A stretch of DNA of 64,000 nt, from positions 62,001 to 126,000 of the forward strand of contig VICG01000007.1 of NCBI GenBank assembly GCA_008692225.1, given 5' to 3'. The stretch is from Monilinia fructicola. Taxonomy: Eukaryota; Ascomycota; Leotiomycetes; Helotiales; Sclerotiniaceae. Shown here piece after piece: positions 1-12,070 of this stretch. Every line of letters begins with the position of its first letter. Within the stretch, counting starts at the first letter, position 1. The notes under the pieces were generated by a model. That model was not told the origin of the DNA. It was given only the letters and a program-made list of their open reading frames with translations, and ran no database searches. Both the position numbers and the translations under genes were made by a program.

Positions 1-1
1 T

Positions 2-643
2 CTACAGAAGATTTTGGGTGCTTCTTCTCGCAATCATGAAGATGTGAGATACAGTTATCTTGCAGTACGAAGAGGTATTGATGGTAGAAAAGAAGAAGAC
101 ATTCTTCAAGGCGATGCTGCTGCTGATCAATCTTTTGCCGGCTATGAAGAGCATGATTTACCTGATGGCCCAGAGGTACCTGAAGAGGGCGATGTACGGT
201 TCCATCCATTGTCGCTTCCACGATCCATTCTCCCACCTCTTAAACGACGTGGGCATGTCACCTTGGATGTTTGTACGCCATCAGGCAAACTAGAACGATG
301 GACTGTTCCCAAGAGTTTTAGTAAAGTTGCATACCGTGATGCCAGGAAATCGAAATGGGGAGATCTTTGGGCACTTGGTGCTAAAACTCGAGTTCTTAGA
401 CAACCTAGATTAGGAAGGGGAGGAGAGGGTGCAGTTAGTAGCAAGGGATCCAAGCCAGGAAAGGTTCTCAGCAAATCTGCGGCCAAGAAGAAGAAGAATA
501 AGTTTAACATCATAATGGGTCGTGAAGGTATGGAAGGTCTCGAGGAAAGCAGAGATTCAAAGAGGATATTCAAGCCCGAAAAGAGAACCAAGGGTGGGCG
601 ATTTTACAAACCGAAGAAGCCGATCACCGAGGATGATATATGA
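2..643 (+). CDS. rsm22: Rsm22-type mitochondrial small-subunit ribosomal protein / methyltransferase-like, C-terminal part
   Basis: The reading frame is open from the left edge (first full codon at base 2) to TGA at 641-643, so only the last ~214 residues are present and the start lies outside the window. The segment has the tail I know from fungal Rsm22 proteins: a conserved SSRNHED...YSYLAVRRG stretch, a Pro-rich segment, then [20 protein letters not shown] followed by a lysine-rich, basic end typical of an RNA- or ribosome-bound mitochondrial protein. Rsm22 proteins are methyltransferase-fold factors associated with the mitochondrial small ribosomal subunit; the fold's core would be upstream and cannot be checked here. 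A plain basic protein of another family is unlikely given the conserved blocks, but the assignment is by recall only. Confidence 0.75.
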   Translation, partial: LQKILGASSRNHEDVRYSYLAVRRGIDGRKEEDILQGDAAADQSFAGYEEHDLPDGPEVPEEGDVRFHPLSLPRSILPPLKRRGHVTLDVCTPSGKLERWTVPKSFSKVAYRDARKSKWGDLWALGAKTRVLRQPRLGRGGEGAVSSKGSKPGKVLSKSAAKKKKNKFNIIMGREGMEGLEESRDSKRIFKPEKRTKGGRFYKPKKPITEDDI

Positions 644-2102
644 ATGTTTTTCTTTTTCTAACTGTATGAATTGTACCATATATGGCAAATGTCTGGGACA
701 ATATACTTATGGTTCTCTGCTCCACAATTTGTTTCTAGAAATTTATGCCGCCAAAAAAAGCGTACTACTCCCAGGGAAAAAGGTATTTTTGAAGCGCTTT
801 GAGGTAACCGGTACTTTTACTATCTTTATTATACGCTCGCTATACGAATACTCGTTCTCAGCCTCGTCTGGAGAATTTCCAATTTATATCAACCCCTGAA
901 GTACGGAATATTTAGTCATCCAATTTCCATTCTCCAACTTGATGTTCCACCATGACTGAATGAATTAACGAGTGAGTGAGTGAGTGAGTGGGTGGGCCAA
1001 TCGATCAACACGACGCCCCCTGGTCCGTGGTTATCACGATACTCAAAATGAACATCGATCGATTGATAATGTAAATGGATGCGGAATGAAAAGGAGAGTA
1101 GCATTACTACTAAGAGTCCCAAGTTAGTATTCATTCACCAGCACCTGTCTATGTCTATTTCAAAATAGAGCATGAACAGAGGATTTCCAGAAGGATTTAA
1201 TCATGCCATACGATAAAGCAAGAGTTAAAGCACCGATGCAATATATCAATATCCACAGAACTTTACTCCGTGACTATACCCCTTTTTCTAATACCAAGCT
1301 TCCATTCAGGAACCGGTCTAGCTCCACCAAGCCAGGAACCGAATAACCGAACGAATCTAATCAAATCTCTTTTACTTTTAGTCTTTCACTCGCCTCATAG
1401 CCACAATTCTTATCTATTTCCAAGCTATTTGCGTCTAGTGAACCAATAGATTTTCATAATTTCGACATGGAGATCGACCATTCACAAAAATGAAGAATAT
1501 CGCTGCATAGATGCTCAATTTAACATCATTTACTCATTTACTATTAGCATTACTGCAGTATACTACACCTCATTTTCCATTTCTTGTTTCCATATTTTCC
1601 ATCAATCTAACTCAGATCCGAGAGGTAAGTTAATCAGCCGTTGAGAAATGTAAAGGTAAGGTAGGTAGGTCAAGGAAGGTAGGGTAAATTTGGGGTCCAA
1701 ATATAATTATGTCTTACCCCTTCTTATGATTGTGAGCTTTTCTCTTGGTTCCAATAAACTTCTTTTTCTAATTATTTCTTGTCTTTTGGGTGCTCATCTA
1801 GCTACTCACTCGTACTGTCTGATATATTGGTTGATCAGCAAGCAATTCACCGCCATCATCATCTGTCTGTCCCTCCCTGTCTGTAATTCATTTACAACCA
1901 CCACCGCGCCGAACCCTCGGTATTCACTCTCATTAATACGAACCTTTTCCTAATAACAGTATAGTATCTTTTTTGTTCTCTTTATTTCTCCGTTCTCCAT
2001 TCTTCACTCTCAATTCTTGCTTTGGCTTGTTTATGGAGTGAGCTTTTGTTTGTTTGTTTCTGTGGATAGTTTTTGCGTGTGCACGAAAAGTGCAATATAA
2101 TC
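644..2102. other. intergenic region, 1.46 kb
   Basis: No convincing gene is seen. It holds a short (GAGT)n microsatellite at about 970-989 and a GGTA/GGTC-rich patch near 1655-1685. The right end should contain the promoter of the membrane-protein gene that starts at 2103. Confidence 0.5.
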
Positions 2103-3039
2103 ATGAAATATCGTATCTCCTTTCTTTTGTTGCCAGCGCTGAGCTGGGCCGCTGTAATTCCAACACCACTTGCTACCGATCGAAGTGATGAACCTAATGA
2201 GTATGTGCCTATCTCTCCCCTTCCAGCATCGAGCCCAACTACAATCCTGCCATGCTAATCGTCCCTCTCGCAGAATCCAACAATTAATCCCCATATCCTC
2301 CGCGTCAACCTGCACACCAAACTGCCACGCACCCTCCTCATCTGCCCCTCAATCCCTCGAACTCCGCGGATTTCGTGAATACAACCCGCACTCCTTTCAC
2401 CATGCCAAATACGATGATCATGAGCCTCCTTCCGGTCCTCACATCCCCACCTCGTGGAAAGTAGCCATTGGCGTGAATGCCTTTGTGCTTTTAATCACGG
2501 CCTCGATACTGGGAATGCTCGTCTGGATATTGAGGAAAGAATATAAGAAGAGAAAGTTACTGCAAGGCGACCCGGGGTACGTCGGTGCGAAAGATGGGTT
2601 TGGGAGGAGAATGAAGAGCGCGAGGAGTAGTCGAGGGGCAGGGGTTGGAAGGGGTGGGAGAGCGAGGGCGTGGAGCTATGATCCGATTCGGGAGGAGGAG
2701 GAGGATGGGGAGGGGATCGGAGAGGGCGTTAGATTGGGGGGTCTTGAACTGGGTTTACAGGAAGCAGAGGGAGGGATCTCGTCCACGCCAATGGCGATGA
2801 ACGATACACTCATCAACCCCGGAAGCGAAAAAGAAACTCTCGAAACAGCGAAGGGGAAGGCAAGGGAAGGGACCAAGGCCAAGAGAGTCTGGAAGGGAAA
2901 ACATGTCCGGTTTTCCAGCTGGGGCGGTGAGATTGATACGAGAGATAAGGTGGGAGTCGTGGCAGGCAGTAGCGGGAAGGAAACTGGGCCGGCGGCTTTC
3001 AGGGCCGCGGAGGCGCATGAGTACGTGCAGACGCCTTGA
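2103..3039 (+). CDS. predicted secreted-pathway single-pass membrane protein, unknown function (2 exons, 287 aa)
   Basis: Exons 2103-2200 and 2274-3039 join in phase across a 73-base intron (donor GTATGT, acceptor CGCAG, TGCTAAT branch-like site). The product begins with a signal peptide (MKYRISFLLLPALSWAA). It has a short luminal/extracellular part rich in Ser, Pro and His with two Cys (CTPNC), then one hydrophobic span of about 22 residues (VAIGVNAFVLLITASILGML) followed by basic residues (RKEYKKRK). A long, charged, Gly/Arg/Glu-rich and probably disordered cytosolic tail completes it. This is a type I topology. No enzymatic motif is seen. Fungal proteins of this build are often cell-wall or stress sensors or orphan membrane proteins, but nothing here decides that. 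The predicted splice is what links signal peptide and transmembrane span, which supports the model. Confidence 0.7.
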
Positions 3040-3360
3040 GATGGAAATTCCACTCTCCCCACGTTGTATTCACGGGGAACCGCATACGTTCTGGGGGTGA
3101 CGGGACAGATAGAGTAGATTGTATGTATATTGAGCACAGCGCAACGTAGGATAGTGTACATCAGCGGCGTTCGATTCATCGATTACATTTTGTTCACTGT
3201 TTATCGGGGATGGGGGCGGGGAGTTTCCATATACATATTTTTGCAACCAAAAAAAATCCGAAGTTTCTTATTCCTTCCACCCCTCTTCGTCAGCACAAAC
3301 TCCAAACTCTAAAATTCTACATCTCTTTTTCGTTCCCTGCACAACTAGGCACAATGCATC

Positions 3361-3822
3361 TTAATCGGCAAACCCCGACCCCGTACCTGAATTGTTGCAC
3401 GTCTGCAATTCGGTCCGGAACCGCGGGGTCGATAACCGAATTGCATCGTGTTTCTTTGTTGTGAGGAATGGGAGCGCTTGAGATGGGGCACTGGGGGGTC
3501 GATGGGGTGGATAAAGAGATGTGTTGGCTTGTGTTGTGTGTGTATGGTTGGAAGGCGCTTCTTTGTTGATATGTTGTTGGAAGGCTAGATTGGTGAGCAG
3601 CTGGGCTTTGTAGGGATCGGTGCTAGGGGATTCGGCAAAGATGCTAGGAAGTAGAAGTAAGAGATCGAGATGGGATTTTGGGTTTTGCATCCTGTGCATG
3701 GGAAAGAGAAAGACCTCGCTTTGCTTGGGTTGGGTGTCGTAGTTCATCGAGTTGGCAGTTGAGAGATGAGAAATAATGCGGCAATCAGATGTGCAATAAA
3801 AGTCCTTGGGAATCTTATTCAT
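3361..3822 (-). CDS. doubtful small ORF, 153 aa
   Basis: An uninterrupted frame of 153 residues lies between the 3' ends of two convergent genes. The product is rich in Ser, Thr, Pro and His, has no signal peptide, domain or recognisable motif, and no clear promoter. It could be a species-restricted gene, part of an untranslated region, or chance. Confidence 0.22.
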   Translation of the reverse strand: MNKIPKDFYCTSDCRIISHLSTANSMNYDTQPKQSEVFLFPMHRMQNPKSHLDLLLLLPSIFAESPSTDPYKAQLLTNLAFQQHINKEAPSNHTHTTQANTSLYPPHRPPSAPSQALPFLTTKKHDAIRLSTPRFRTELQTCNNSGTGSGFAD

Positions 3823-4088
3823 TGTTTGAAAAAAAAGAACTAAGACACAACATAGAAGGATTACCTTTCCCTCCGGGAAGCTCCATTTTCATGGAATACT
3901 GAGGAGACTGATCAAGATTTTTGGGAATCCATAAGATCGATGAAATTTGCACCAAAGCCAAGCTAGAAAGCAGTTCATTTATGGAATATTATAATTCGCT
4001 TCTATTTTGAAAGGCTCAAGCCTCTTGATAAAGGGTCTAATAGCAACGCCACTCTTGAATGTCATCAAAGTGCTGGTAGAATCCAGTA

Positions 4089-6749
4089 TCATGAGTCGCT
4101 CTTAAATAAAGCAATATGATCCACAAATCCAGCAATATTATCAGTATAATTTGCAATATCTCTCCCATCAATGGTGATCAAGCTCGTGACACCCACTGTA
4201 TTCAGATTGTAAACACCAATATTGTTATTATTCCCCTCGAGGCTGAAAATTCTGGCCTGACAAGCTTCGCCATTCCCTTGAGCAGAACATGCTGGATACG
4301 TTAGCCACATAACCTTTAACTGATACAGAGTATAGAAAACTTACACGTGTTGTAATTGCTGAAGAAGCTGTACATGCCAGCACCATATACAAAGACACAT
4401 TCGCTGTCGATTATTCGAAGACCCCAACCTTCAGCACAATTTCCCTCAGTCGAATTTCCGCACGTGGTTACGAAATCCGGATCATTCCATTTGGACAGTG
4501 CTGGGAAAGGGTGAATAGCATTAGGATTCGGTTGGTAATATGCTGTCTCTGTTTGAATTTGTCCTGCAAAGATATCTCTCGTGCTGTCGAACTGGTACTG
4601 GTAGAAAGTATGATGCTCAACCGCAGTCCCAATAAGCCATATAGCCCCTATTTTCGATTCGCAGTAAAGTCCACGGCCTGCATAGATTGAAACTTGGGAT
4701 AAGGTGGTATCCTCAATATCATGATCAGCAACCCAAAACCAGTTGTTTTCTAAATAGATACCGGAGGCATGCTTAGAAATGTGAATCGACATGAACGCTG
4801 CTCTACATTCAAGAACGATGTCTGTGCTATTAGGAGTCGTAGGACACTTATCTACTTGAAGGTCAGAACCAGCAAATCCACCAATACGAGTGTGAACGTC
4901 CCAAAGTCCAGAAGGAGAGCTCGCTCGACTGGCCATATTCCACTGAATTAGTATAGCCCCGCCTGTAGGTCCTTGTGTTGAAACAATCGTATCTGACCAC
5001 TCAACAATTCCGGTTTCTTGGGGGAATCCGACCTGGACAACAGGTCGAGGATGAGCGATATCAGTGAAAAATGACCCTGATCCCATGATGATTGGATATG
5101 ACTCCCCAAGAATTCTCGAACCGGATGGAATATGAAGAGTCGAAGTCACTTTGTAAACTCCGCTGTCGATATAGACAATCTTTTTGGAAAGAGCCGCAAA
5201 TTTAAAAATCGTATTCAATGCCAGTGTGTCATCGGAGACTCCATCTCCAGTAGCACCGCCTATACGAACTGAAATGAACTCAGAAACTGGGCAGTCCTCA
5301 TATTGAGGTTTTGAGCGAGAGTAAAATTTTCCACCGGGAGATAGAGATTCCGAACGAGGAAAAGTGACAATTGGTCCCTCAAAGCGGGCGTTTCCATTTG
5401 GGATATATTCATTACCTTCTCCCCATCCGTTGATAGTCATTGATCCATTCTTAGTTCCAGCCAAAACTGTATTTTGCAGTTCCTGCACAGCGACTGGAAC
5501 ATTCGTTAAAGAGATATTGTCAAGAATTAGACTTCCAGCAGCTTCTGGCTTGGACGAAGAACTATAAGCCGTGATAATAGCAACATCCGTATCCGTAAAG
5601 CTGCTGTCTATCAATGTAGCGGACACTACGGCTTGACCCGATGAACCGCCAGAGGACATGTTTAACCCAGTGGTACAGTTGTTGATCGAGATTCCCAGGT
5701 ATGTCCATCCCCAATCCCAAATATGCTCAATGGCTGTAACAGCATTGTTGAAAGTCAGATTTCGAACAGTGAATTGTTGATTCCCGAATACAGCTCCTGT
5801 CTTTCCTCCATTGAAGATCAAATCATTCATGAAGCCTCCAGAACCTGTTTTGTATAAGCCACAGTACATATGTAAAATGAAGTGCTATCCAATGCAGAGC
5901 CATTATGTGAGTGTAACTGAAGGAAATGAAGGAAAACTATCACCGAGTCAACTACGTACCTGCTTCGATGAGCAATCCTTGATGCTGAGTTCCAACTGCA
6001 TCGCTCATTTTAAACACGCAATTCTGCAGGCTGGTCGCTTGCGCCGTAGGCCAGTGAACTCCATAGGCCGAAGAATTGGATGGTATTCCAGTCAAATCCA
6101 AAATGAGGTTGCGGATTTGGCGATAGAAGACATTTGTGGGCCCAAAACCTAGTCCATTGTCCCCATAGGGATCTCCATCAATCAAGCCAAGTCCTGTGAA
6201 ATTGGAGGTACCCTTTAGAACAGGAAGATTTTTTGGATTGCCTACAATCTGAGTGATGTAGTAATCAATGATCGAGGAAGAGATGAGATACGTTCCAGAC
6301 GGAAAGTAAACCACTGCAGGTGTTGTCGTTGTAGATTGACACACACCAGGCTTGCACCTTCCGCCAGAACTGATGGCGTTGTTGATAGCAGCAGTATCAT
6401 CGGTAATTCCATCCCCTTGGCGATATTAGCTCAATTTCACGAAGGATTAATGAGAATAATGATAGCACCCACCTTTAGCTCCAAAGTCCTTCACATTTCG
6501 AAATACTTGATATGAGGTAACATTCGAAACGAACGGTGCAACCCCTCGATGACCGATTTCTTCAAGCCAATATGAAGATGCAGAATTATTTATTGTAGTG
6601 ACATTAATAAAATTCCCAAAGGGTGCGACTGGTGGCACTGGGATTTTGACCGGTCCAATATGGATGATAGTGGTAGACACAAAAGTTGAAGTCACGCTCG
6701 CGAGTATGACGTTCAGAGAGAGAAATAGAAAGAGATTATTGAAACCCAT
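4089..6749 (-). CDS. secreted glycoside hydrolase family 55 beta-1,3-glucanase (4 exons, 811 aa)
   Basis: Exons 6749-6473, 6415-5960, 5844-4345 and 4291-4089 join in phase (introns 57, 115 and 53 bases). The start is the ATG at 6749, which gives a signal peptide (MGFNNLFLFLSLNVILASV). The protein has the two right-handed beta-helix modules of GH55. Each opens with a pectate-lyase-3-type motif: VKDFGAKGDGITDDTAAIN near residues 84-103 and IGGATGDGVSDDTLALN in the second half. Other family blocks are YFPSGTYLI, the QNCVFKMSD region and GIYLENNWFWVADHDIED. GH55 enzymes are mostly exo- (some endo-) beta-1,3-glucanases acting on laminarin and fungal or plant callose; the length fits the family. 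It should act outside the cell in wall remodelling, nutrition or mycoparasitism (inference). Catalytic residues were not assigned one by one. Confidence 0.9.
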
Positions 6750-8053
6750 ATTGATAATGGTTTCTGCTGTATTTTTAGATATTATTGGATTCAATGAAAG
6801 TGCATTTCGAAAACAAGAAATAGGTGAAGATAAAAGAATGTCTTGACAGGCAAAAATATGCCGACGTCGTCTATGGTCAATGGAAAGAGAGAGAAAAGGT
6901 CGAACAATATGAGAGAAGAGAGAAGGAAAGGAGTGCAAGAAAAATGCTGATATAAAAGCAAGTACGAAATAAGAAGAGTGTTGATATAAAGCAAGAACGA
7001 AATGAGCAAAGTCAATGCGATACAATCGTCACTCCCTAAGAGGAAATCTGTATCCCCTACATATCCTTTTTCCAATATTCATAGAAGTAATACAAATATG
7101 GTTGGTGATACTTATCTCCACCTATTCTCGTCGATGGCCATTTTATCATGGTGCATGCCATTATCAATCCACGACATGAATATTTCCAGTATTGACAATA
7201 TCAGTTCTTCTTCGAGCTGAAAGACCAAATTTCGAAATTGGGATTTGCTTTATATCCACGTTTGTATCTACGCAAATCAATCTGTCAGGGGTAGATGATC
7301 TCAGACTTCCAGAGGTAGATGAGACATCCCTTTTGGGGAAATACTGATCACCAAACGATCGTCGAGAACATTAGACCAATGGAACAGCAAATACCAGTGC
7401 TGAAGCAAAAGCAACAGCATCATAGAGAGGCTCGGTAGATGTATCTGGTTGTATAACATCACGTACGGTTGGTTGGTTGGTTGGTTGTTTGCCTTCTCAG
7501 ATGTATATATCTGACCTTGCTTTCGAGTGAGAGTTCTAAATGTTTGACGTGGCGCGTTGCATTGCGTTGAGGCGTTAGTTCTAAAGTTAAGTTGAATCAT
7601 GTGATCAAAACCTCTCGCATCTCATCACATGTCGATCGCAAACGTGTATGCAGTCACATCTACCGGTCTGCCTTTTTATAACAAACCTAACTTCAAGCAT
7701 ACCTCGTACTATGATCGTAACAGAGCAACATGTATCGGATGCATTGAGGAATGTTGAAGCTTGATAATTGTATTTCGATTCGAAAGGTTGGTTTATCAGT
7801 GCGGCTTAAATTTAACCATTTCTCTATCAGAGAACCAGAGAACTTCTATCATCTGTAACCATTCCTCTCTATACCCGTTCCTTTCTATACCCATTCCTTT
7901 ATATCCCAGTACCAATCTACCCTTTATAACCATTTAACCATCTGCAGTATACCGTCATTATTCATTAACCATGTATCGCACTCAACGATATACCAAGAGT
8001 GACCGTGGAACCTTTCCCTCCAAATCTATCAAACCCAATCCTCTCAAACTGTA
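6750..8053. other. intergenic region, 1.3 kb, with a (GGTT)n microsatellite
   Basis: It should contain the GH55 promoter at its left end and the 3' flank of the transporter at its right. A perfect GGTT repeat sits at about 7467-7487. No gene is supported; open frames here lack conserved content. Confidence 0.5.
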
Positions 8054-9819
8054 TTAAGACAAAGACACAGTTGAGCTCAAAGCCGTGTCATTTACCACAA
8101 CTCTCGAAGTGACCTTCACCTCACTCTTGACATCCTTTTCAGAGGTATCCTCACTCTGAGCACGCGAATCCTCCACCATTCCCAATTCCACGACCCCATC
8201 ATTCCCACCGGCGTTCTTGCTCTTGCTATCCCATTTTCTAAAGCTAGCATCGATCTCCTCCAAACTCTTCCCCATGGTCTCGGGCATCCAAAAGAATGCC
8301 ACAATTACAGTCACCAAAGCTGACCCTCCCCACAGCCAATAACACCCACTAGCACTCTTACTGAGGAGAATTGGCGTGGTAAAAGCTATTACCCAATTCA
8401 CCAGCCAATTAGCACTCAAACTTAAACTCGTTGCCCCAGCCCTCGTTTTCGCACTTTGAATCTCAGATACGTAGACTCTGAAAGATAGAGCCCACGTTCC
8501 GCAGAATATCATAGCAAAGAGATAGATGCAGATTATAACGACCCAGCGCCCAGCGCCATATGAGCCGTGTACAGAGCCTGAGGCGTATAAGGAACCGATG
8601 ATGAACATGGTAATAACTTGGCCTATTCCACCGACAATGGTATTGGTTCTGCGACCCCATTTGTCGGCAAAGATAAAGCCTACAAAAGTGGCGAGGAAAA
8701 TTAGGAGCGCTGAAATACCAGAGGCGAGAAATGATGCGGTTGAGGAAGTCAGCCCAGCCGTTTGGAAGAGGACAGGTGCGTACTGAATTTGTTAGTTTTT
8801 GGTTATTTCAATGCTCGCCTCGGATATAAGTTGACCCGGAGATGAAGGGGGAAGAGAAGGAAGACTCTCGGAGAACACGTACATATAAAACCCCATCAAT
8901 TCCACTTGCTTGTTGTATTCCCATCAAGAAGAGACCCAAAACCGTCCTCTTCCATGCATCCGGTGCAAAGATTGCAAACAAATCTTTCGTCTTGACTTCC
9001 TGGTCTGCCTTCTCAGTATCATCCACTTCCTCATCTACCTTTTCTCTCTCGTCATCTGAAACTCCAAGGCTCACCCACACACGTTCCGCCTCCTCAAACC
9101 GCCCTCTGGCTGCTAACCATCTCGGACTGTGTGGTAGGAATAGCATTGTGCTGGCCGTGAAGACGAATGCGATGATTGCTTGTACGGCAAAAGGCAATCT
9201 CCAACTCAAGCTTGATTCTATGCTCACGGAGCCATAACACATGAAGTATCCTACCAAAATTCCTGAAGTCACAATGAACTGCGGAAGACTAGCTAAAGTG
9301 CCTCTTTGGGAAGGAGGGGATATCTCAGTGATATACACGACTATGGTGCTGAGGAAGAAGCCCTCGCCAATTCCTTTGATAGCACGGCCGACAAAGAGCT
9401 GAGGGAGGGCAAAGGAGGAGCATTCAATGGCCGCACCGATACCAAAGATGAAGGAGCCAATTGCAGTGGCTGCTAGGCGGCCGAGGGCATTGGCTAAATG
9501 GCCGGTGAACATGGAAGCAAGGGCTGCAGGGATAAGGATCGTAGAGACCAAAAGGCCATGCTGTAGCAGGAGAATGTGATTAGTTCAAGTTCTTTGCGGC
9601 AATGAGGAGATGAAGAGGAAAGGATGTACATACAACAGTGGATGAGAGGGTACCGAAGGATTCGTCAAATTGAGGCATGACCGTTAGGGGGCCGATAGTA
9701 CCTGTATCAAGACCAAATAGAATACCACCTATCGAGATGATGATGGATGCTTGTATGTATTTTGGGGGCACTTTCATGCACTTTGAAAGCCATGATGGCC
9801 CAGCAGAAGATGTGGACAT
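8054..9819 (-). CDS. MFS sugar/polyol transporter (3 exons, 530 aa)
   Basis: Exons 9819-9634, 9560-8883 and 8782-8054 join at codon boundaries (donors GTATGT and GTACGT). The product is a twelve-span major facilitator of the sugar-porter family. N-terminal helices start at SIIISIGGILFGLDTGTIGP. Family signatures are GRAIKGIGEGFF...EISPPSQRG between helices 4 and 5, the QQASGIDGVLYYAPVLF motif of helix 7, FADKWGRR between helices 8 and 9, and PETMGKSLEEID after helix 12. These are textbook sugar-porter signatures; the substrate (hexose, pentose, polyol, quinate) cannot be read from sequence. The C-terminal tail is Ser/Glu-rich and likely cytosolic. Start: ATG at 9819, which puts a short cytosolic N-terminus (MSTSSAGPSW) before helix 1; an upstream in-frame start would add an unusual hydrophobic leader. 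Confidence 0.92.
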
Positions 9820-12070
9820 TTTTGGGGGATGTAGAAAAAACACACTGGCGAAGATAATCCCGATTCTTAAAAGCAATAAAGCAATGAGGAAGATACCTAG
9901 AAAGAGAGACGGAGAGATAGAGAAGGAGGAGAGGAAAAGCAACAGTAAAGATATACTTATATCCAGCTGCCAGTCAAACCATCAGTCACTGTTTCCACAG
10001 AATATTGAAAATCTAGACACCAGTATTGACAATTTGCAGAACCTGCCTGCTTGAAATGTTTTAAACAATAAGGTACCATTGTGGGTATATCTTGACAAGA
10101 GCAGAGCTTTTTTTCATTTTGATAGAAGATTAATCTTCGGAGCCTTCACACGTTTCTAGACCACAGTATAAATGTTGGACAATTCACATGAACAGCGAGT
10201 CAGAACTATAAGGGACCAAAAAAAAAGTGTTTTAGCCCCAAAATATTATGGAGTAGGAAACTTTGCCGATAGGGTAGAAATACTGTACCGTTAGTCCTAC
10301 CCAAGGGTTAGAAGCGGTGAAATCTTCTCGTGCATAGGATACCCACGATATCCTCTTAGACTCATCAGAATGCCCAAGTGAATGAAGTAGTAAGGCGGAG
10401 TTTCAGGCCCTGAGTTCGCTGTTATTCCAAGTGTAGCAATACCGCTTCAAACAAAGTAACCTAGCGAGTCGGAGATCCAAAAAGAGAATCGAGCTTCTGA
10501 TAAAACAAACTAAAGCTGTACAGTATCATAAGGTATTGAGGATCTCCACCCCTAGTCTCGGAAGACTTTCTGACTTTCTCTCGCCCAAAAGCTTTCGCAA
10601 CTAAGGTCAGGGCCCAGTTCTCTCGGCTTTAGCTCACAGTCAGCCCTCTGCCCTGTGCCTTTTTCCCTGTGTCTCTTTTGCTATAATTGGGTTTTGTGGC
10701 GTATCACTACTGTACCGGCAATCTCACTGTGAAGGAGCAAATCCCGTTTTTCATATCACCAAGCCCTCTACAGTAGAGCAACCTGCGGCTCCATTGATAA
10801 CCTTATCATCATCATGCTCATGATTGGTTCATGACGTTGCCATTCAACCTTGGCATTACCCCACCAGATATATTGTACAGTTTTGAAGTTTTCAAGCCCA
10901 TCCACTCCTTCATCCTCTAGCGAGAAATAGAGTTGGGGTTCCAGCACAACATGCTGATTTGGCCAAATACCGTGTTGAGAGAGTTTTCTGCATCCACATA
11001 CGCATGCAACGCTCTCCAACCACATCACATCGTCTCAAAGTTTCTTGCCGCACGAAAGGTCCCGAGATAAAGTCGAAAAATTGTATCTACTCATTCTTCA
11101 GCAATCTACTTTTTCATCCACTACCCCAGCCATCAACTGTGCCGTCTCTTGATCACAATTGAAGTTGTCTGGGCACTTAGTCGATGAAAAGCCCTATCCA
11201 CTGAAATCATACCCTTCATTCTACAGTGATCCCACTCCTTTACTTGCCATTCATGTGGGGGTGGGCACTGGGGAGTGATATGGTTAGTAACTATACGCTA
11301 TGCTCAATATCATAGACAAAGGACCGATCAGATAAGTATGCACGAAACACCCGTCGAAATTTCACTTCCCCATTAGAAATTCCTCAAGATGAAATTTAAG
11401 AGAATTGCAGCTATTGTAGGGGTTTCGTACTCGTGATTAGACACCAGTCTACCCAGTCAGAGATTCTGGTATGCTGCTATATATAAAGGTAAGATTACAT
11501 AAATTGACTTTTCAAGCCCTTGTGCCATGTCAGTCATCCAGTTGCTGGATTACGGCTGCTACAGTAGTAGAAAGCTTCAGTTAGAGAAGCTTTCAATTAT
11601 AGATGGATTATCAAGTCACTCCTGTGTTTAAAACTATCTCAAAGATGCGATACTGGTGAATCTGCCCAACAAGTAAAAAAAGCTTGGTCTGGAAGTCTAA
11701 TATCGGTCTCAAAGTAATATAATCAAATACAACTATCGAAGAAACTTGTCAACGCGAAGAATCCCAATCCCGCGCAATACACAATATCGCATACAATAAT
11801 TCTATAATCCTCCCTTAACAAAATTGCACCTAGCACCATCAAGAAACTACCTTTAGTCCCGTGAACCGAGTTGTAACTCTCTCTGCGAGCAAATCTACAT
11901 CCCAACTAAATACCCCGACAGCGAAATCATCAGCTCGACAGAATAGACCCTCTCATTCAGTATATCCGTTTCTCCAAGACAATACTAGATGGGTTGGTTC
12001 ATATCATTCATAATTGTGGGAGCCCCACTTCCACCTCAGTCATTCGCGAGCTCATCAGCATCCTTACCGT
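9820..12070. other. intergenic region, 2.25 kb
   Basis: The left end holds the promoter of the MFS transporter. Otherwise only short, unconvincing open frames are present; I see no repeat array, tRNA or mobile element. Confidence 0.45.

Noticed and set aside
1690..1953. Hydrophobic 87-residue frame
   Set aside because: Composition follows the pyrimidine-rich promoter/leader sequence; no conserved motif and no stop-free extension.
7301..7600. 99-residue minus-strand frame upstream of GH55
   Set aside because: It reads through a (GGTT)n repeat and shows no domain-like content.
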